Source of the DNA: Polynucleobacter sp. SHI8
Lineage (GTDB): Bacteria > Pseudomonadota > Gammaproteobacteria > Burkholderiales > Burkholderiaceae
DNA length: 64,000 nucleotides
NCBI RefSeq assembly: GCF_027944005.1
Contig: NZ_AP027204.1
Span: forward strand, 1,860,001 to 1,924,000
Direction of reading: 5' to 3'
Below the pieces are notes generated by a model. That model made no database searches and had not been told where the DNA came from. It saw only the letters and a program-made list of their open reading frames with translations. The stretch's first letter is position 1; every line of letters begins with the position of its first letter. Positions 43,324-53,281 of the stretch are shown in pieces. A program made the position numbers and the translations under genes.

Positions 43324-44061
43324 ATGTACGATGCTAAAGGACGTGCAGATCGTGATCTTGTTTTTAAAGAACACATGCATCTCGTGAAAAAATTAGCCCA
43401 TCAACTCAAAGCAAAGCTTCCTTCTAATGTGGAAGTTGATGACTTGATTCAAGCCGGAATGATTGGTCTATTAGATGCTTTATCCAAATATGAAGAAACT
43501 GCTTTAGCTCAGTTTGAAACTTATGCGGTACAGCGTATACGTGGCGCAATGCTTGATCAACTCCGTGAAAGTGATTGGATGCCACGCGGTATTCGCAAAA
43601 ACATGCGGAAAGTGGAAATGGTTCTTAATGAACTTCAACAAGAATTAGCTAGGCCTCCAACAGAAACAGAAGCTGCAAAAAAGATGCAACTCTCGTTAAC
43701 CGAATATCAACAAATCTTAACTGATGGCGCGGGTCACCAACTCATTTATTTTGATGATTTTCATGATAGTGATGGGGATAGTGCAGACCACTTCTTAGAT
43801 CGTTTTTATTCTGATACCTCCCAAGACCCACTCCAAGCTTTAATCAATGTGGGCTTTAGGGCCGCGGTGATTAAATCCATTGACAACTTACCAGAACGTG
43901 AAAAATTACTCATGGGTCTTTATTATGAACAAGAGCTCAATTTAAAAGAAATTGGGGCTGTAATGGGCATTACGGAATCACGAGTTTCACAATTACATAG
44001 CCAAGCCATCGCACGGATGCGTGGTATTTTGAGGGCCCAAAAGTGGACTGGGGTAGCTTAA
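43324..44061 (+). CDS. fliA: Flagellar sigma factor FliA, sigma-28 (245 aa)
   Basis: FliA directs RNA polymerase to late flagellar promoters such as those at 5397, 9283 and 36321. Region 2 has VEVDDLIQAGMIGLLDAL and FETYAVQRIRGAMLDQLRES. Region 3 follows (ARPPTETEAAKKMQLSLTEY). Region 4 has LKEIGAVMGITESRVSQLHS. ATG 43324 follows GGAG by seven bases; the longer TTG start at 43306 lies inside flhG. It overlaps motA by 19 bases. Confidence 0.97.
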   Translation: MYDAKGRADRDLVFKEHMHLVKKLAHQLKAKLPSNVEVDDLIQAGMIGLLDALSKYEETALAQFETYAVQRIRGAMLDQLRESDWMPRGIRKNMRKVEMVLNELQQELARPPTETEAAKKMQLSLTEYQQILTDGAGHQLIYFDDFHDSDGDSADHFLDRFYSDTSQDPLQALINVGFRAAVIKSIDNLPEREKLLMGLYYEQELNLKEIGAVMGITESRVSQLHSQAIARMRGILRAQKWTGVA

Positions 44062-44795
44062 TTGGTTTGATGATTGCAATTATTGCAATCATCGCCAGTC
44101 ATCTTCTAGAGGGTGGTTTAATCCAGTCACTCATCCAGCCAACTGCATTTTTGGTAACGATCGGTGGTACAGCGGGAGCCGTGATTCTTCAATTTGGTAT
44201 GCCAAGGGTGATTCGTTCGATGCGTCTCATCAAAAGGGCTTTTACACCTGATCAAGATTTTTGCGATGATTTGTTAGCCTCAATTGATCTTTGGGCCAGT
44301 ACCGCCAAAACAGAAGGACTTCATAAACTAGACAAGCACTTAGATGAAACTGCCGAGCCTTTTATGTCACGTGGACTTTTGCTACTTGCCGACTTTAAAT
44401 CCAGATCGCAAATTTTAGAAATTCTAAAAATGGATATTATGAGTTATGAGCGAGCGAGCAAGCTAGCCATTAAAGTTTGGGAAGCAGCGGGCGGTTATGC
44501 GCCTACGATTGGCGTTTTAGGTGCTGTGATGGGGCTTATTCGTGTGATGAGTCATTTAAATGAGCCTGAATTATTGGGCAGTGGTATTGCAATTGCGTTC
44601 GTTTCAACTCTCTACGGTGTGGGCTTATCTAATTTGGTATTTTTACCGATAGCCAATAAATTAAAGTATTCATTACAACATGAAATCTTAAAGCGCGAAA
44701 TGATTGCAGAAGCCCTCTATCAGATCACCCAAGGGGAACACCCTTCTATCATTAAAGAGCATATTAAGAGCCATTGGTATTCCGATGAAGAATAA
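44043..44795 (+). CDS. motA: Flagellar stator protein MotA, short MotC/PomA type (250 aa)
   Basis: A proton-channel stator subunit with four membrane segments and a cytoplasmic torque loop. Conserved GGTAGAVILQF and GGYAPTIGVLGAVMGLIRVM mark the MotA/ExbB fold. Its size and place after fliA match MotC of Pseudomonas rather than the 295-residue enteric MotA. It starts with GTG inside fliA, and its stop overlaps motB. The ion is probably H+, by analogy only. Confidence 0.92.
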   Translation: MDWGSLIGLMIAIIAIIASHLLEGGLIQSLIQPTAFLVTIGGTAGAVILQFGMPRVIRSMRLIKRAFTPDQDFCDDLLASIDLWASTAKTEGLHKLDKHLDETAEPFMSRGLLLLADFKSRSQILEILKMDIMSYERASKLAIKVWEAAGGYAPTIGVLGAVMGLIRVMSHLNEPELLGSGIAIAFVSTLYGVGLSNLVFLPIANKLKYSLQHEILKREMIAEALYQITQGEHPSIIKEHIKSHWYSDEE

Positions 44796-45516
44796 TCTAC
44801 GAAGAAGATCAAATCCCATTGATGATGAGGATGATGATGCCAACCGTTGGCTTCTCCCTTATGCTGACTTCATCACACTCTTACTTGCCGTATTTGTTGT
44901 GATGTACTCTGTATCCAATGTGGAAGAGTCTAAATTTAAATCATTGTCTGAGTCTTTAAGTATTGCTTTAAATGTTAAAAATACTGAATCAAAAAATAAT
45001 AATTTTATCTCTGATAAAACTAATTCCATGATTGAGCAGATTCATACAAGAGAATCTCAAATCTCCGAAATTAATACTACCTTACAAAATGATTTAGCGC
45101 CATTAATTGCTCAAAACAAAATTAAGATTATTAAGGTAAGAGACGGTATTAGTATCGTGATCAATGACAGCTTTTTGTTTAAATCAGGTCAGGCGCAAAT
45201 TGATCCAAGCTTTGAGAAAGATCTTCTACAAATTTCCGATATCTTAAAAAAATACCCGAATCAAATTCAGGTAGAAGGTCATACCGATAATAATCGGATC
45301 AATACTGGTATGTACCCATCCAATTGGGAACTATCGTCAGCCAGGGCAAGTAGTGTCGTACGTGCATTTATTTCATATGGAGTACAAGAAAGCCAGCTGA
45401 CTGCAATAGGTTATGCTGCAAATCAACCCATCGAATCAAACAATAGTGAAGAAGGACGCTATCGCAATCGAAGGGTCGCTATCAAGATCCTTGCTGGGAT
45501 AAAAGAATCTCCATAA
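44785..45516 (+). CDS. motB: Flagellar stator protein MotB, MotD type (243 aa)
   Basis: The stator subunit that anchors to peptidoglycan. One membrane helix (about 23-44) holds the proton-binding Asp28 in PYADFITLLLAVFVVMY. The C-terminal OmpA-like domain (about 130-240) has QVEGHTDNNRI and LSSARASSVVRAFISYGV. I use ATG 44785, which gives a short cytoplasmic acidic start; longer frames run into motA. Its last 35 bases overlap the histidine kinase gene on the other strand. Confidence 0.94.
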   Translation: MKNNLRRRSNPIDDEDDDANRWLLPYADFITLLLAVFVVMYSVSNVEESKFKSLSESLSIALNVKNTESKNNNFISDKTNSMIEQIHTRESQISEINTTLQNDLAPLIAQNKIKIIKVRDGISIVINDSFLFKSGQAQIDPSFEKDLLQISDILKKYPNQIQVEGHTDNNRINTGMYPSNWELSSARASSVVRAFISYGVQESQLTAIGYAANQPIESNNSEEGRYRNRRVAIKILAGIKESP

Positions 45517-48049
45517 TTTTTCTGTCAAGAGCTTCGATTTCAATTGGCTTTGCTATATAAGTATTCATCCCTTTTTCAATACACAAGCCTGCAAATTTTT
45601 CTCCAATATTCGCCGACATCGCAATAATAGGTATATTTTTATAGGGTCTATCCGAATTACGAATTTGCATGGTTGCTTCAATACCATTTAATTCAGGCAT
45701 ATTAATATCCATCAAAATAACATCAAAGGTTTCTTTCTCTAAGGCATCAAGTACCTCAATGCCATTTTTCACAGCACTTACTTGATGACCTAAAGTTTGC
45801 AGCATGATGGTAATAATTTCTACATTCACCAAATTATCATCAGCGATTAAGATATTGAAATTATTATCAAAAATCGATTTTTGACCTGATGAAAATTGGG
45901 TAATCAGCTTTTTAGGCAATCTATTTTGGTTCCTTTCTAACACTTTTTCTGCTTGAATAAGTAAATATTTTGGGTCTACTGGAATGAGGTGAGTATGTTG
46001 AACCCCTGCAGAAATAATGTGGAATCGATCAATACTTTTTGTGGAAGTATATAAATAGATGATTCTAGAGGACAGGTCTAAATTAAGCCATTGCTGAATA
46101 TCATTAAAGAACATAGTGCCTGCAACATCACCCACCTTTGGATGTATATAAATTAAATCAGGAATAAGAGATTGACGCTTTTGCGCAAGGATATGTTTTT
46201 TAGTTGCCAAATAGTTATCAAACCCATAGGTAATTGCTCCACGTTTTTCCAATAGTTCTTTAAGTTGCAAGGTGCTTTCGTGATTTTGATTTCCTACAAT
46301 AAGAATGTGCTTACCTGTTAAGGCGCTCAATTGAGCATGTTGGTCAACGGGATTATCCTGAATCTTCATCTGAATTTTAAAATAAAAATTACTACCCAAT
46401 CCAGGAGTGCTTTCAAATTCAAGATTACCTCCCATTAATCTGATAATTTTCTGAGAAATATACAAGCCCAAACCACCCTCAGAGGCACTGATTAATTTAT
46501 TTTTATTAACTCGACCAAATTTTTTGAATAATGTATTACGATCATCGCTGTTAAGTCCAACGCCACTATCGCTTACTTCAAATCGGATGAATGGCTTGAG
46601 CGGATCTTCTGAATTTTGTTCATGAGATATGGTTAACCTGACATATCCCTCATCTGTAAATTTAATGGCATTTCCTAGGAGATTAATTAATACCTGCCGT
46701 AATCGAAGCTCATCACCATAGAAAGTAACGCCATTCACACTTCTCGGCAAATCATAGCTAAAGTCTATTTTTTTAATATCCGCTAATGGGCCTAATCCAT
46801 CCATAATTTGCTCTAATAATTCGTTAAAAATGAACGCATCATCCACAATTTTGATGTCATACGTTTCCATTCTTGAGGCTGTAAGAGTTTGGTCAACCAT
46901 TAAATTCATTAAATATCCAGATTGCTTAATCGCACTCAAATAATGGTATTGCGAGGGATCTAGTTTGGACTTTAAAAGTAGATTTGCCATACCTAAAACT
47001 CCATTCAATGGAGTCCTTAGTTCATGTGCTAATGTATCAAAGAAATGACTCTTTTCAATTTGATTTTTCCGATAGTTGATTTCCTGACTTGCTTGATGTT
47101 GAATTTTGATTCCTCTAACAATCAAAAAAGCTAGTAAACTGAAAAATGTTATTCCAAGAAAGAATACAAAAAATGAAATTTTTAATTGGTGGATGATAAA
47201 AATACTGCTGTTCCGAATAGCAACATTTGCATTATTAAAGCGAAACGCTGAATGAATATGTCTTATTAATTTTTTACCAAGCTCCCCCTGAAAAAAAGAA
47301 GGATCGGACTGATTGCTTTGCGAAATAGGGGTCTTATCTTCAAATGTAATTTGATTAATAAAATAACTTTCTTTATCTGACATTTCCTTAAAGCCAAATA
47401 CATCAGTTGATTTGTTGTGACGCTCATCAGTCAAAAATAATTGGTTGAAATCTACAATATTGACTAAAACTCCATCCAAACTTGAAGTCTTATCATCTTT
47501 GTATGCGGCTAAGAACATGATAAGCATTGGCTTTGATTCTGCAGCTTCATTTGAAATGTTTATTGAATCTAAGTAGGTAATGCCTTGTTTGTTGTCAATG
47601 TGTTTAATCTTCTCCTTCATTATTTTTTTAATCGAAGATTCAATTTGTAAATGCTGATGAGATGAATATTGTGTTGCTTCAAATATTTTGTCGATGACGA
47701 CTACATCCGTATTTTTTTTGAGTGCAAAGGATGGTACCCAATACAAACCAAGTTGCTCTTTTTTTACCTGATCGAGCAGATGATATTTCATTATATTTTT
47801 TACTTCTTGTATCCCAGAAATGATTTTTATTCTAGATAAGTAAATTAATTGGCTATTCTGAAGAATTAACCTTTCTTGAACTATATTCGCCTTTATATCG
47901 ACAACATATTGAGCCGTGACACTAATGCGGTTTGATAGTGTTTTAAATACAGTAAACGCGATCAAACCTGAAATTAAAATGCCGGAAAAAAGAACGGAAT
48001 ATATCGCTCGGCGAAAAGATTTATTATAAGAATCACTTTCCGAGGGCAT
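45482..48049 (-). CDS. Hybrid sensor histidine kinase (855 aa)
   Basis: Membrane sensor kinase. Membrane helices are at about 15-36 and 289-312, flanking a periplasmic sensor region of ~250 residues with no family I recognise. HisKA is at ~330-395 with phospho-His342 (AHELRTPLNG). HATPase follows at ~445-560, with N box near Asn460, DSGVGL at 494 and EGGLGL at 524. Next comes a receiver-like segment at ~578-700 without the phospho-Asp. A true receiver follows at ~731-850 with Asp737-738, Asp781 and Lys834. It lacks an HPt domain, but an HPt protein is encoded divergently 77 bases away. It converges on motB. Confidence 0.92.
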   Translation of the reverse strand: MPSESDSYNKSFRRAIYSVLFSGILISGLIAFTVFKTLSNRISVTAQYVVDIKANIVQERLILQNSQLIYLSRIKIISGIQEVKNIMKYHLLDQVKKEQLGLYWVPSFALKKNTDVVVIDKIFEATQYSSHQHLQIESSIKKIMKEKIKHIDNKQGITYLDSINISNEAAESKPMLIMFLAAYKDDKTSSLDGVLVNIVDFNQLFLTDERHNKSTDVFGFKEMSDKESYFINQITFEDKTPISQSNQSDPSFFQGELGKKLIRHIHSAFRFNNANVAIRNSSIFIIHQLKISFFVFFLGITFFSLLAFLIVRGIKIQHQASQEINYRKNQIEKSHFFDTLAHELRTPLNGVLGMANLLLKSKLDPSQYHYLSAIKQSGYLMNLMVDQTLTASRMETYDIKIVDDAFIFNELLEQIMDGLGPLADIKKIDFSYDLPRSVNGVTFYGDELRLRQVLINLLGNAIKFTDEGYVRLTISHEQNSEDPLKPFIRFEVSDSGVGLNSDDRNTLFKKFGRVNKNKLISASEGGLGLYISQKIIRLMGGNLEFESTPGLGSNFYFKIQMKIQDNPVDQHAQLSALTGKHILIVGNQNHESTLQLKELLEKRGAITYGFDNYLATKKHILAQKRQSLIPDLIYIHPKVGDVAGTMFFNDIQQWLNLDLSSRIIYLYTSTKSIDRFHIISAGVQHTHLIPVDPKYLLIQAEKVLERNQNRLPKKLITQFSSGQKSIFDNNFNILIADDNLVNVEIITIMLQTLGHQVSAVKNGIEVLDALEKETFDVILMDINMPELNGIEATMQIRNSDRPYKNIPIIAMSANIGEKFAGLCIEKGMNTYIAKPIEIEALDRKIMEILLSQQGS

Positions 48050-48126
48050 ATGCAGTGTGGACTTTGAAAATGTAGTATATTAATTATGTAATCATTTAAC
48101 TAATTATATTACTCCATTATTCTTAC

Positions 48127-48468
48127 ATGAATCACATAAATTTAGGACAATTTGACAAATTATGTGGTTTTATGAATAAAGATCAATTATCAGACTTACT
48201 CCAAAAATTTTTCGATCCCATCACCTCAGGGAAAAATGCACTTTTGGTTGCATTTACAAATCGAGATATTGAGGGCATTCAAAAAAATGCCCATTTTATT
48301 AAAGGATCTTCCTCTTTCTTAGGTATGCAAAGCATCTATGATGCTTGTCAACATATCAATGAAACTTTACAAAGTAAAGAATCTCCCGATTTAATTCAAC
48401 TCGCCAATCATTTCGAAAACGCTTGGATTGCCTCTCAGCAAGAAGTTGAAGAATATATCAAGAAGTAA
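48127..48468 (+). CDS. Histidine phosphotransfer (HPt) protein (113 aa)
   Basis: A single-domain HPt protein of the expected length. The phospho-acceptor His56 lies in AHFIKGSSSFLGM, the canonical H-x-x-K-G-S-S motif. It is encoded divergently from the hybrid kinase that lacks its own HPt domain, so it probably relays phosphate from Asp781 of that kinase to a response regulator. The LuxR-type regulator at 37238 is the only one in the window. Its last 11 bases overlap the fumarylacetoacetase gene on the opposite strand. Confidence 0.92.
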   Translation: MNHINLGQFDKLCGFMNKDQLSDLLQKFFDPITSGKNALLVAFTNRDIEGIQKNAHFIKGSSSFLGMQSIYDACQHINETLQSKESPDLIQLANHFENAWIASQQEVEEYIKK

Positions 48469-49765
48469 ATGCCGGAAAAATAGTATTGCGGCACTCGCCA
48501 AAACCTATACGAACGGCGTCCTCGGTTTGACAATACGCTCTCAAAATAACTGTATCGCCATCTTCCAAAAAGGTTCTTTTTTCACCGTGATTGAATTCAA
48601 TTGGCTTTTTTCCACCTTGAGATAACTCTAATAAGGATCCGGCTTGCTCAGGCTTTTCACCAGATAAAGTACCAGTCCCCAGCAAATCCCCAGCACTTAA
48701 ATTACAGCCATTACTGGTGTGGTGCGTAATTAATTGTGCGATGGTCCAATAAGCAGCTTCGGAAAACTCTGAATTGGCAATTTTCTGGGGCGGGATGTTT
48801 TCCTTTACCATCTGTTGAGTCAATAATTCAACTTCTAAAAATATTTGAATGGCGCCCTGCTGACGATTACCCTGTGACTCTAAGTAGGGTAATGGTTGAG
48901 GATCTGTTTCGCTCCTTGTCCAAGATTTTCTAAAAGGCGCTAAAGCCTGACGCGTCACAAGCCATGGAGAAATACTTGTGGCAAAGTTTTTTGCAAGAAA
49001 TGGTCCTAGGGGTGCTGCCTCCCATGCTTGAATATCTCGAGCAGACCAGTCATTTAACAGGCACATACCAAAAAAGTGTTCCTCAGCATCATCCATGGAG
49101 ATCGGACGACCTTGTGGGTTTGGTTGGCCAATAAATACACCTAACTCTAATTCGTAATCCAACTTCCTAGATGCCTGAAAATAAGGTGGCTTGCCCTCAC
49201 TTGCACGAGTTTGCCCTATCGGTCTAACGACTCCTTTGCCAGATGGAATAATCGATGATGAACGGCCATGATAACCAACGGGTATCCATTGGTAATTTGG
49301 CGCTAAAGGTTGATCAGGGCGCAACATCAAACCTACGTTTCTTGCATGATTGATGCCTGAATAAAAGTCAGTAAAGTCAGGCACCTGGCAAGGTATCATC
49401 ATTTCAACAGCACTTTGCGCAATTAAGCACGACTCTAGTTGCGATTGAAGCCCACTATTTTTTTGGAGCAATTCAATAAAAAAACTTCGGCATCCCTCTT
49501 GTATGAAATCAGGTAATGCCATCATGGCATTCAAGTGAGCTGCATCAAATGCTATGAAGGCTTCCTTTAAATGAGGTGGTATTGAAATTTTCTCTGTAAG
49601 GCCAGTCAGTGGCAAAATTTGATCACCAATCGCAACTCCAATCAGGGACTTATTAGAAGAGTCTTCTAGAATACGAAAACATCCATAGGGTAAGTTTTCA
49701 ATGGGAAAATCACAGCCCTCTACATTTGCACTCAGAACCCAACTTCCATTTGTTTTTTTTGGCAT
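48458..49765 (-). CDS. fahA: Fumarylacetoacetase (435 aa)
   Basis: It hydrolyses 4-fumarylacetoacetate to fumarate and acetoacetate, the last step of tyrosine/homogentisate breakdown. A full two-domain protein: the N-terminal SH3-like part, then the catalytic domain with DFYSGINHARNVGLMLRPDQ, WIPVGYHGRSSSIIPSG, LDYELELGVFIG and NDWSARDIQAWE. The length matches the family. No homogentisate dioxygenase lies nearby, so the pathway must be completed elsewhere. Its 3' end overlaps the HPt gene. Confidence 0.95.
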   Translation of the reverse strand: MPKKTNGSWVLSANVEGCDFPIENLPYGCFRILEDSSNKSLIGVAIGDQILPLTGLTEKISIPPHLKEAFIAFDAAHLNAMMALPDFIQEGCRSFFIELLQKNSGLQSQLESCLIAQSAVEMMIPCQVPDFTDFYSGINHARNVGLMLRPDQPLAPNYQWIPVGYHGRSSSIIPSGKGVVRPIGQTRASEGKPPYFQASRKLDYELELGVFIGQPNPQGRPISMDDAEEHFFGMCLLNDWSARDIQAWEAAPLGPFLAKNFATSISPWLVTRQALAPFRKSWTRSETDPQPLPYLESQGNRQQGAIQIFLEVELLTQQMVKENIPPQKIANSEFSEAAYWTIAQLITHHTSNGCNLSAGDLLGTGTLSGEKPEQAGSLLELSQGGKKPIEFNHGEKRTFLEDGDTVILRAYCQTEDAVRIGFGECRNTIFPAFTS

Positions 49766-49855
49766 TTTTTGTCTCTTGTATTTGTTATTAATTGATTAGG
49801 TTTAAATTGGAAGTTTGAAATTTCAAATAATCTCAATCATTCAATCTTCTTAAGT

Positions 49856-51061
49856 TTAATTATCCTGCTTTTCTGACCAAATAATACCGCGCTCATAAAG
49901 CTGCGCAATCTGCTCTGCTGAAAGACCAATATCTCGCAACACCTGCTCATTATCTTGCCCAATGTGTGGTGCTGATCGTTGAATTTTCCCCGGTGCTCTT
50001 GATAATTTTGGCACGATTCCAGGCACTAATAACTCACTACCATCATCAACAGTTTGCGTGACAATCATCTCCCTTGCCAAAAAATGAGGATCTTGAGCAA
50101 TATCCGCGGCAGTGTAAATTTTTCCAGCAGGTACCTTGGCTTTATCTAATACTTCTAAAACTTCAGCCACTTGATGTAACTGAGTCCACTGACCAATGAT
50201 TTCATCAATCAACTTGATATGCTTCACGCGACCAGTATTGTCAGCATATTCAGGATTATTTGCCATTTCTGGATGATCAATGGCATTCATGAGCCGCTTG
50301 AAAATACTGTCGCCATTACCTGCAATGAGAACATATCCCCCGTCTTTACAAATATAGGCATTGGACGGTGCTATTCCGGGTAATGCACTTCCAGCTGCTT
50401 GACGAACTTCACCAAATGCACTGTATTCGGGTAAGAGGCTTTCCATGCAATTAAATACTGCCTCATATAAACCAACATCAATAATTTGTCCGAGCCCGCT
50501 TTGATGGCGTTCATGCAATGCCATCAAAATACCAATCACACCATGTAATGCGGCTAAAGTATCGCCAATACTGACGCCAACCCGAACAGGTACGCGTCCA
50601 GGCTCTGCAGTCAAATGACGCAGTCCACCCATCGCCTCTGCAACAACCCCAAATCCTGGTCGATCACGATAAGGCCCCGTTTGTCCATATCCACTAATTC
50701 GAAGAATGATTAATCTTGGATTGATTTTTAATAAATCCTGGGGATCAAGCCCCCACTCTTCAAGTGTGCCTGGTCGAAAATTTTCAATCATGACATCACA
50801 CTCAGCCACCAAAGATCGAATAATTTCCTGAGCCTGTTCACTCTTTAAATCTAATGAAATAGATTTTTTATTCCGCGACTGAACTTGCCACCAGACTGAG
50901 GTGCCGTTTTTTAGTAGGCGCCATTTTCGTAAAGCATCGCCAGTTACAGGAGTTTCCACTTTGATGACCTCTGCACCAAAATCACCTAATGTTTTACCAG
51001 CAAATGGACCGGCAATCAGTTGTCCCATCTCTAAGACTTTGATCCCTTTCAAACAACTCAC
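49856..51061 (-). CDS. CaiB/BaiF family CoA-transferase (401 aa)
   Basis: A class III CoA-transferase that moves CoA between carboxylic acids. The N-terminus (LKGIKVLEMGQLIAGPFAGK, then LGDFGAEVIKVE) and the GYGQTGPYRDRPGFGVVAEA block are typical, and the family length is complete. The substrate cannot be told from the sequence. It is divergent from a Bug receptor gene, a frequent Burkholderiales pairing that suggests uptake and CoA activation of the same organic acid. Confidence 0.92.
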   Translation of the reverse strand: MSCLKGIKVLEMGQLIAGPFAGKTLGDFGAEVIKVETPVTGDALRKWRLLKNGTSVWWQVQSRNKKSISLDLKSEQAQEIIRSLVAECDVMIENFRPGTLEEWGLDPQDLLKINPRLIILRISGYGQTGPYRDRPGFGVVAEAMGGLRHLTAEPGRVPVRVGVSIGDTLAALHGVIGILMALHERHQSGLGQIIDVGLYEAVFNCMESLLPEYSAFGEVRQAAGSALPGIAPSNAYICKDGGYVLIAGNGDSIFKRLMNAIDHPEMANNPEYADNTGRVKHIKLIDEIIGQWTQLHQVAEVLEVLDKAKVPAGKIYTAADIAQDPHFLAREMIVTQTVDDGSELLVPGIVPKLSRAPGKIQRSAPHIGQDNEQVLRDIGLSAEQIAQLYERGIIWSEKQDN

Positions 51062-51134
51062 AAGAACTCCTTCAATAATTAATATACCCGTACTGATTAT
51101 GTAATAATAATTTACTTTTTCTTCAGTTCAATGG

Positions 51135-52118
51135 ATGGGCATAAAAATGATCATGAAACAATTATTAAGATCCACATTAGTAACTTTTGTTCTATTTTTA
51201 TGCAATCTAAATCAAGCCTTTGCATACCCTGATCGCCCTATTACTTTAGTGGTTCCTAATCCTCCTGGTGGAGTTGTCGACACCTCGGCCAGATTAGTTA
51301 GTGATCCTTTAAGCAATATCTTGAAGCAAACTGTTATTGTTGAAAATAAAGGTGGTGCAAGTGGCAATATCGCCTATCAACAAGTAGCAAAGGGCGCAAA
51401 AGATGGGTACTCGATTTTAGTGTCCTATTCTGGTTACCATATCGCCAATCCAATTTTGCAAGACAAACTTCCTTGGACTTTAAATGACTTAACCCCGATT
51501 GGATTAATTACAGTTGCGACAAATGTCATTACTGTTCACCCTTCTATCCCAGTCAATAATCTCAAAGAACTCATCGCATATGCCAAAGCCAACCCCGGTA
51601 AACTCAATTATGCTTCACAGGGCAATGGCTCCGTCTCTCATATCGGTACCGAAATCTTTAAACAACAAACTGGGGTAGATATGGTCCATGTCCCTTACAA
51701 GGGTTCTGGCGCTGCGATCCAAGATGTTTTAGCGGGTCAAGTTCAAGTCTTCATCACAACTCCACCTTCCGTTATTGGCCATATTCAAACCGGCAAACTC
51801 AAAGCGCTTGCGGTCACTGGTAAATCTCGTCACCCTCTCATGCCAACTGTTCCAACAGTTGCCGAAGCTGGACTTCCTGGATTTTCTCTTGAGTCTTGGG
51901 TGGCCTTATATGTTGCTGCGGGTACTCCTCCAGCAATTATTGATAAGTTAAGCAGTAGCGTAAAAGCTGGTCTAGAGGTCCCAGAGGTCAAGCAAAGAGC
52001 GGATGCTGCAGGTGTGGAATTACGCTATCTTCCTCCAGCAGAGATGACTAAGCTCCTCAATCAAGAGATTAGCTCGTGGTCAAAAGCCATTAAATCGGCC
52101 AATATCAAACTGGATTAA
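51135..52118 (+). CDS. Bug-family periplasmic substrate-binding protein (327 aa)
   Basis: Extracytoplasmic receptor of the tripartite tricarboxylate transporter (TctC/Bug) family. A signal peptide ending near NQAFAYP is followed by the family motifs DRPITLVVPNPPGGVVDTSA, IVENKGGASGNIA and HVPYKGSGAAIQDVLAGQV. Starts at 51135, 51147 and 51153 are possible. No TctA/TctB membrane genes are adjacent, as is usual for orphan Bug proteins. It diverges from the CoA-transferase. Confidence 0.94.
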   Translation: MGIKMIMKQLLRSTLVTFVLFLCNLNQAFAYPDRPITLVVPNPPGGVVDTSARLVSDPLSNILKQTVIVENKGGASGNIAYQQVAKGAKDGYSILVSYSGYHIANPILQDKLPWTLNDLTPIGLITVATNVITVHPSIPVNNLKELIAYAKANPGKLNYASQGNGSVSHIGTEIFKQQTGVDMVHVPYKGSGAAIQDVLAGQVQVFITTPPSVIGHIQTGKLKALAVTGKSRHPLMPTVPTVAEAGLPGFSLESWVALYVAAGTPPAIIDKLSSSVKAGLEVPEVKQRADAAGVELRYLPPAEMTKLLNQEISSWSKAIKSANIKLD

Positions 52119-52141
52119 TGCATTTTCGTAAATAGCTTGGT

Positions 52142-53281
52142 TTACTCGACTTCTAAAACCCATAAGGTGGTGACTTCTTTTGCGCGAGCAAAATAAAGAG
52201 GGTCACTATCATCTCGAGTTTTTGGATGATTTGCCTTGATCTGCATTTGATGTACTATTTTTAATCCTGCCTTGGCAATCCAATCAAGTAATTCTTGTCG
52301 TGTTCGTAATCCCAAATGCTCTGCCAGATCAGAAATAATTAGCCATGCCTGTCCTTGGGCATTTAAATGGGATGTTAATCCACTTAAAAACTCTTTTAAA
52401 AATTGAGAGTTCGGGTCGTAAATAGCATGTTCAATATGCGATGTGGGAGTCGCAGGAAGCCATGGCGGGTTACAAACAATCAAATCGGCTCGTCCCACAG
52501 GAAACAAATTAGTTTCATGTATCTCAATTTTTTCTTGGAGCCCTAGAGTATGGATGTTTTCTTGTGCGCAAGCAATTGCTCTTGGATCTAGGTCTGTGCC
52601 AATGATTTTTGGGATGCCTCGCTGAGCCAACAAAATCGACAAGATACCAGTTCCTATCCCAATATCAAATGCCACTTGACACTCTTTTGCTAAAGGTGCT
52701 TTTTTAACTGAATCAAGATACTCACCACGAAGGGGAGAATACACTCCGAAATGAGGAGTAATGTGCTGCTCTAACGCCGGAATAAAAACTTTTTTCTTAC
52801 GCCATTCATGTGCGCTAACGATTGCTAATAATTGTTTCAAGGGCATCACGATACCCTCATTAATCGTTCCTATAACTTCTAAACAAGCTTGCGCCACATC
52901 TTGTCCCCGACGCAGCTCAATCACAAATTCTTTTGATAATGCAATCAAAACACTTCCCATTACTTGAGCCTTCAAGCCTTGCTGTTGACGATGAGCGGCA
53001 AAAATTTCGGCGGGATCCTCTAACTTTTTTTGAGATCCCACTCGTGGTGGTTTATCTAATCGGCGTGCTATGGCACGAAGTAACTCTCTACCATTTTGAT
53101 AATCACCACTCCAAAGAAGGCCCTTACCTTGCTTTGCAAGTTCGATCGCTTTATTTGCTGGCAAAGTGTCATCAATCACTATGATTTCTTTGGGGGGCGC
53201 TAAGTCTGCCTCAGAATACCAAAGACTTTGTAAGTGAACACCATGGTGTTCCCAATGGATATGTGGGTACGAAGTTGTCAT
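52142..53281 (-). CDS. Class I SAM-dependent methyltransferase (379 aa)
   Basis: The C-terminal half is a Rossmann methyltransferase with SAM motif AFDIGIGTGILSILL near 204-218 and the NPPW motif at 271-274. NPPW is typical of enzymes modifying glutamine or nucleic-acid bases (HemK/RsmC-like). The N-terminal 190 residues are not recognised and may bind the substrate. Neighbours do not indicate a target. It is convergent with the upstream Bug gene and divergent from the quinone oxidoreductase. Confidence 0.82.
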   Translation of the reverse strand: MTTSYPHIHWEHHGVHLQSLWYSEADLAPPKEIIVIDDTLPANKAIELAKQGKGLLWSGDYQNGRELLRAIARRLDKPPRVGSQKKLEDPAEIFAAHRQQQGLKAQVMGSVLIALSKEFVIELRRGQDVAQACLEVIGTINEGIVMPLKQLLAIVSAHEWRKKKVFIPALEQHITPHFGVYSPLRGEYLDSVKKAPLAKECQVAFDIGIGTGILSILLAQRGIPKIIGTDLDPRAIACAQENIHTLGLQEKIEIHETNLFPVGRADLIVCNPPWLPATPTSHIEHAIYDPNSQFLKEFLSGLTSHLNAQGQAWLIISDLAEHLGLRTRQELLDWIAKAGLKIVHQMQIKANHPKTRDDSDPLYFARAKEVTTLWVLEVE

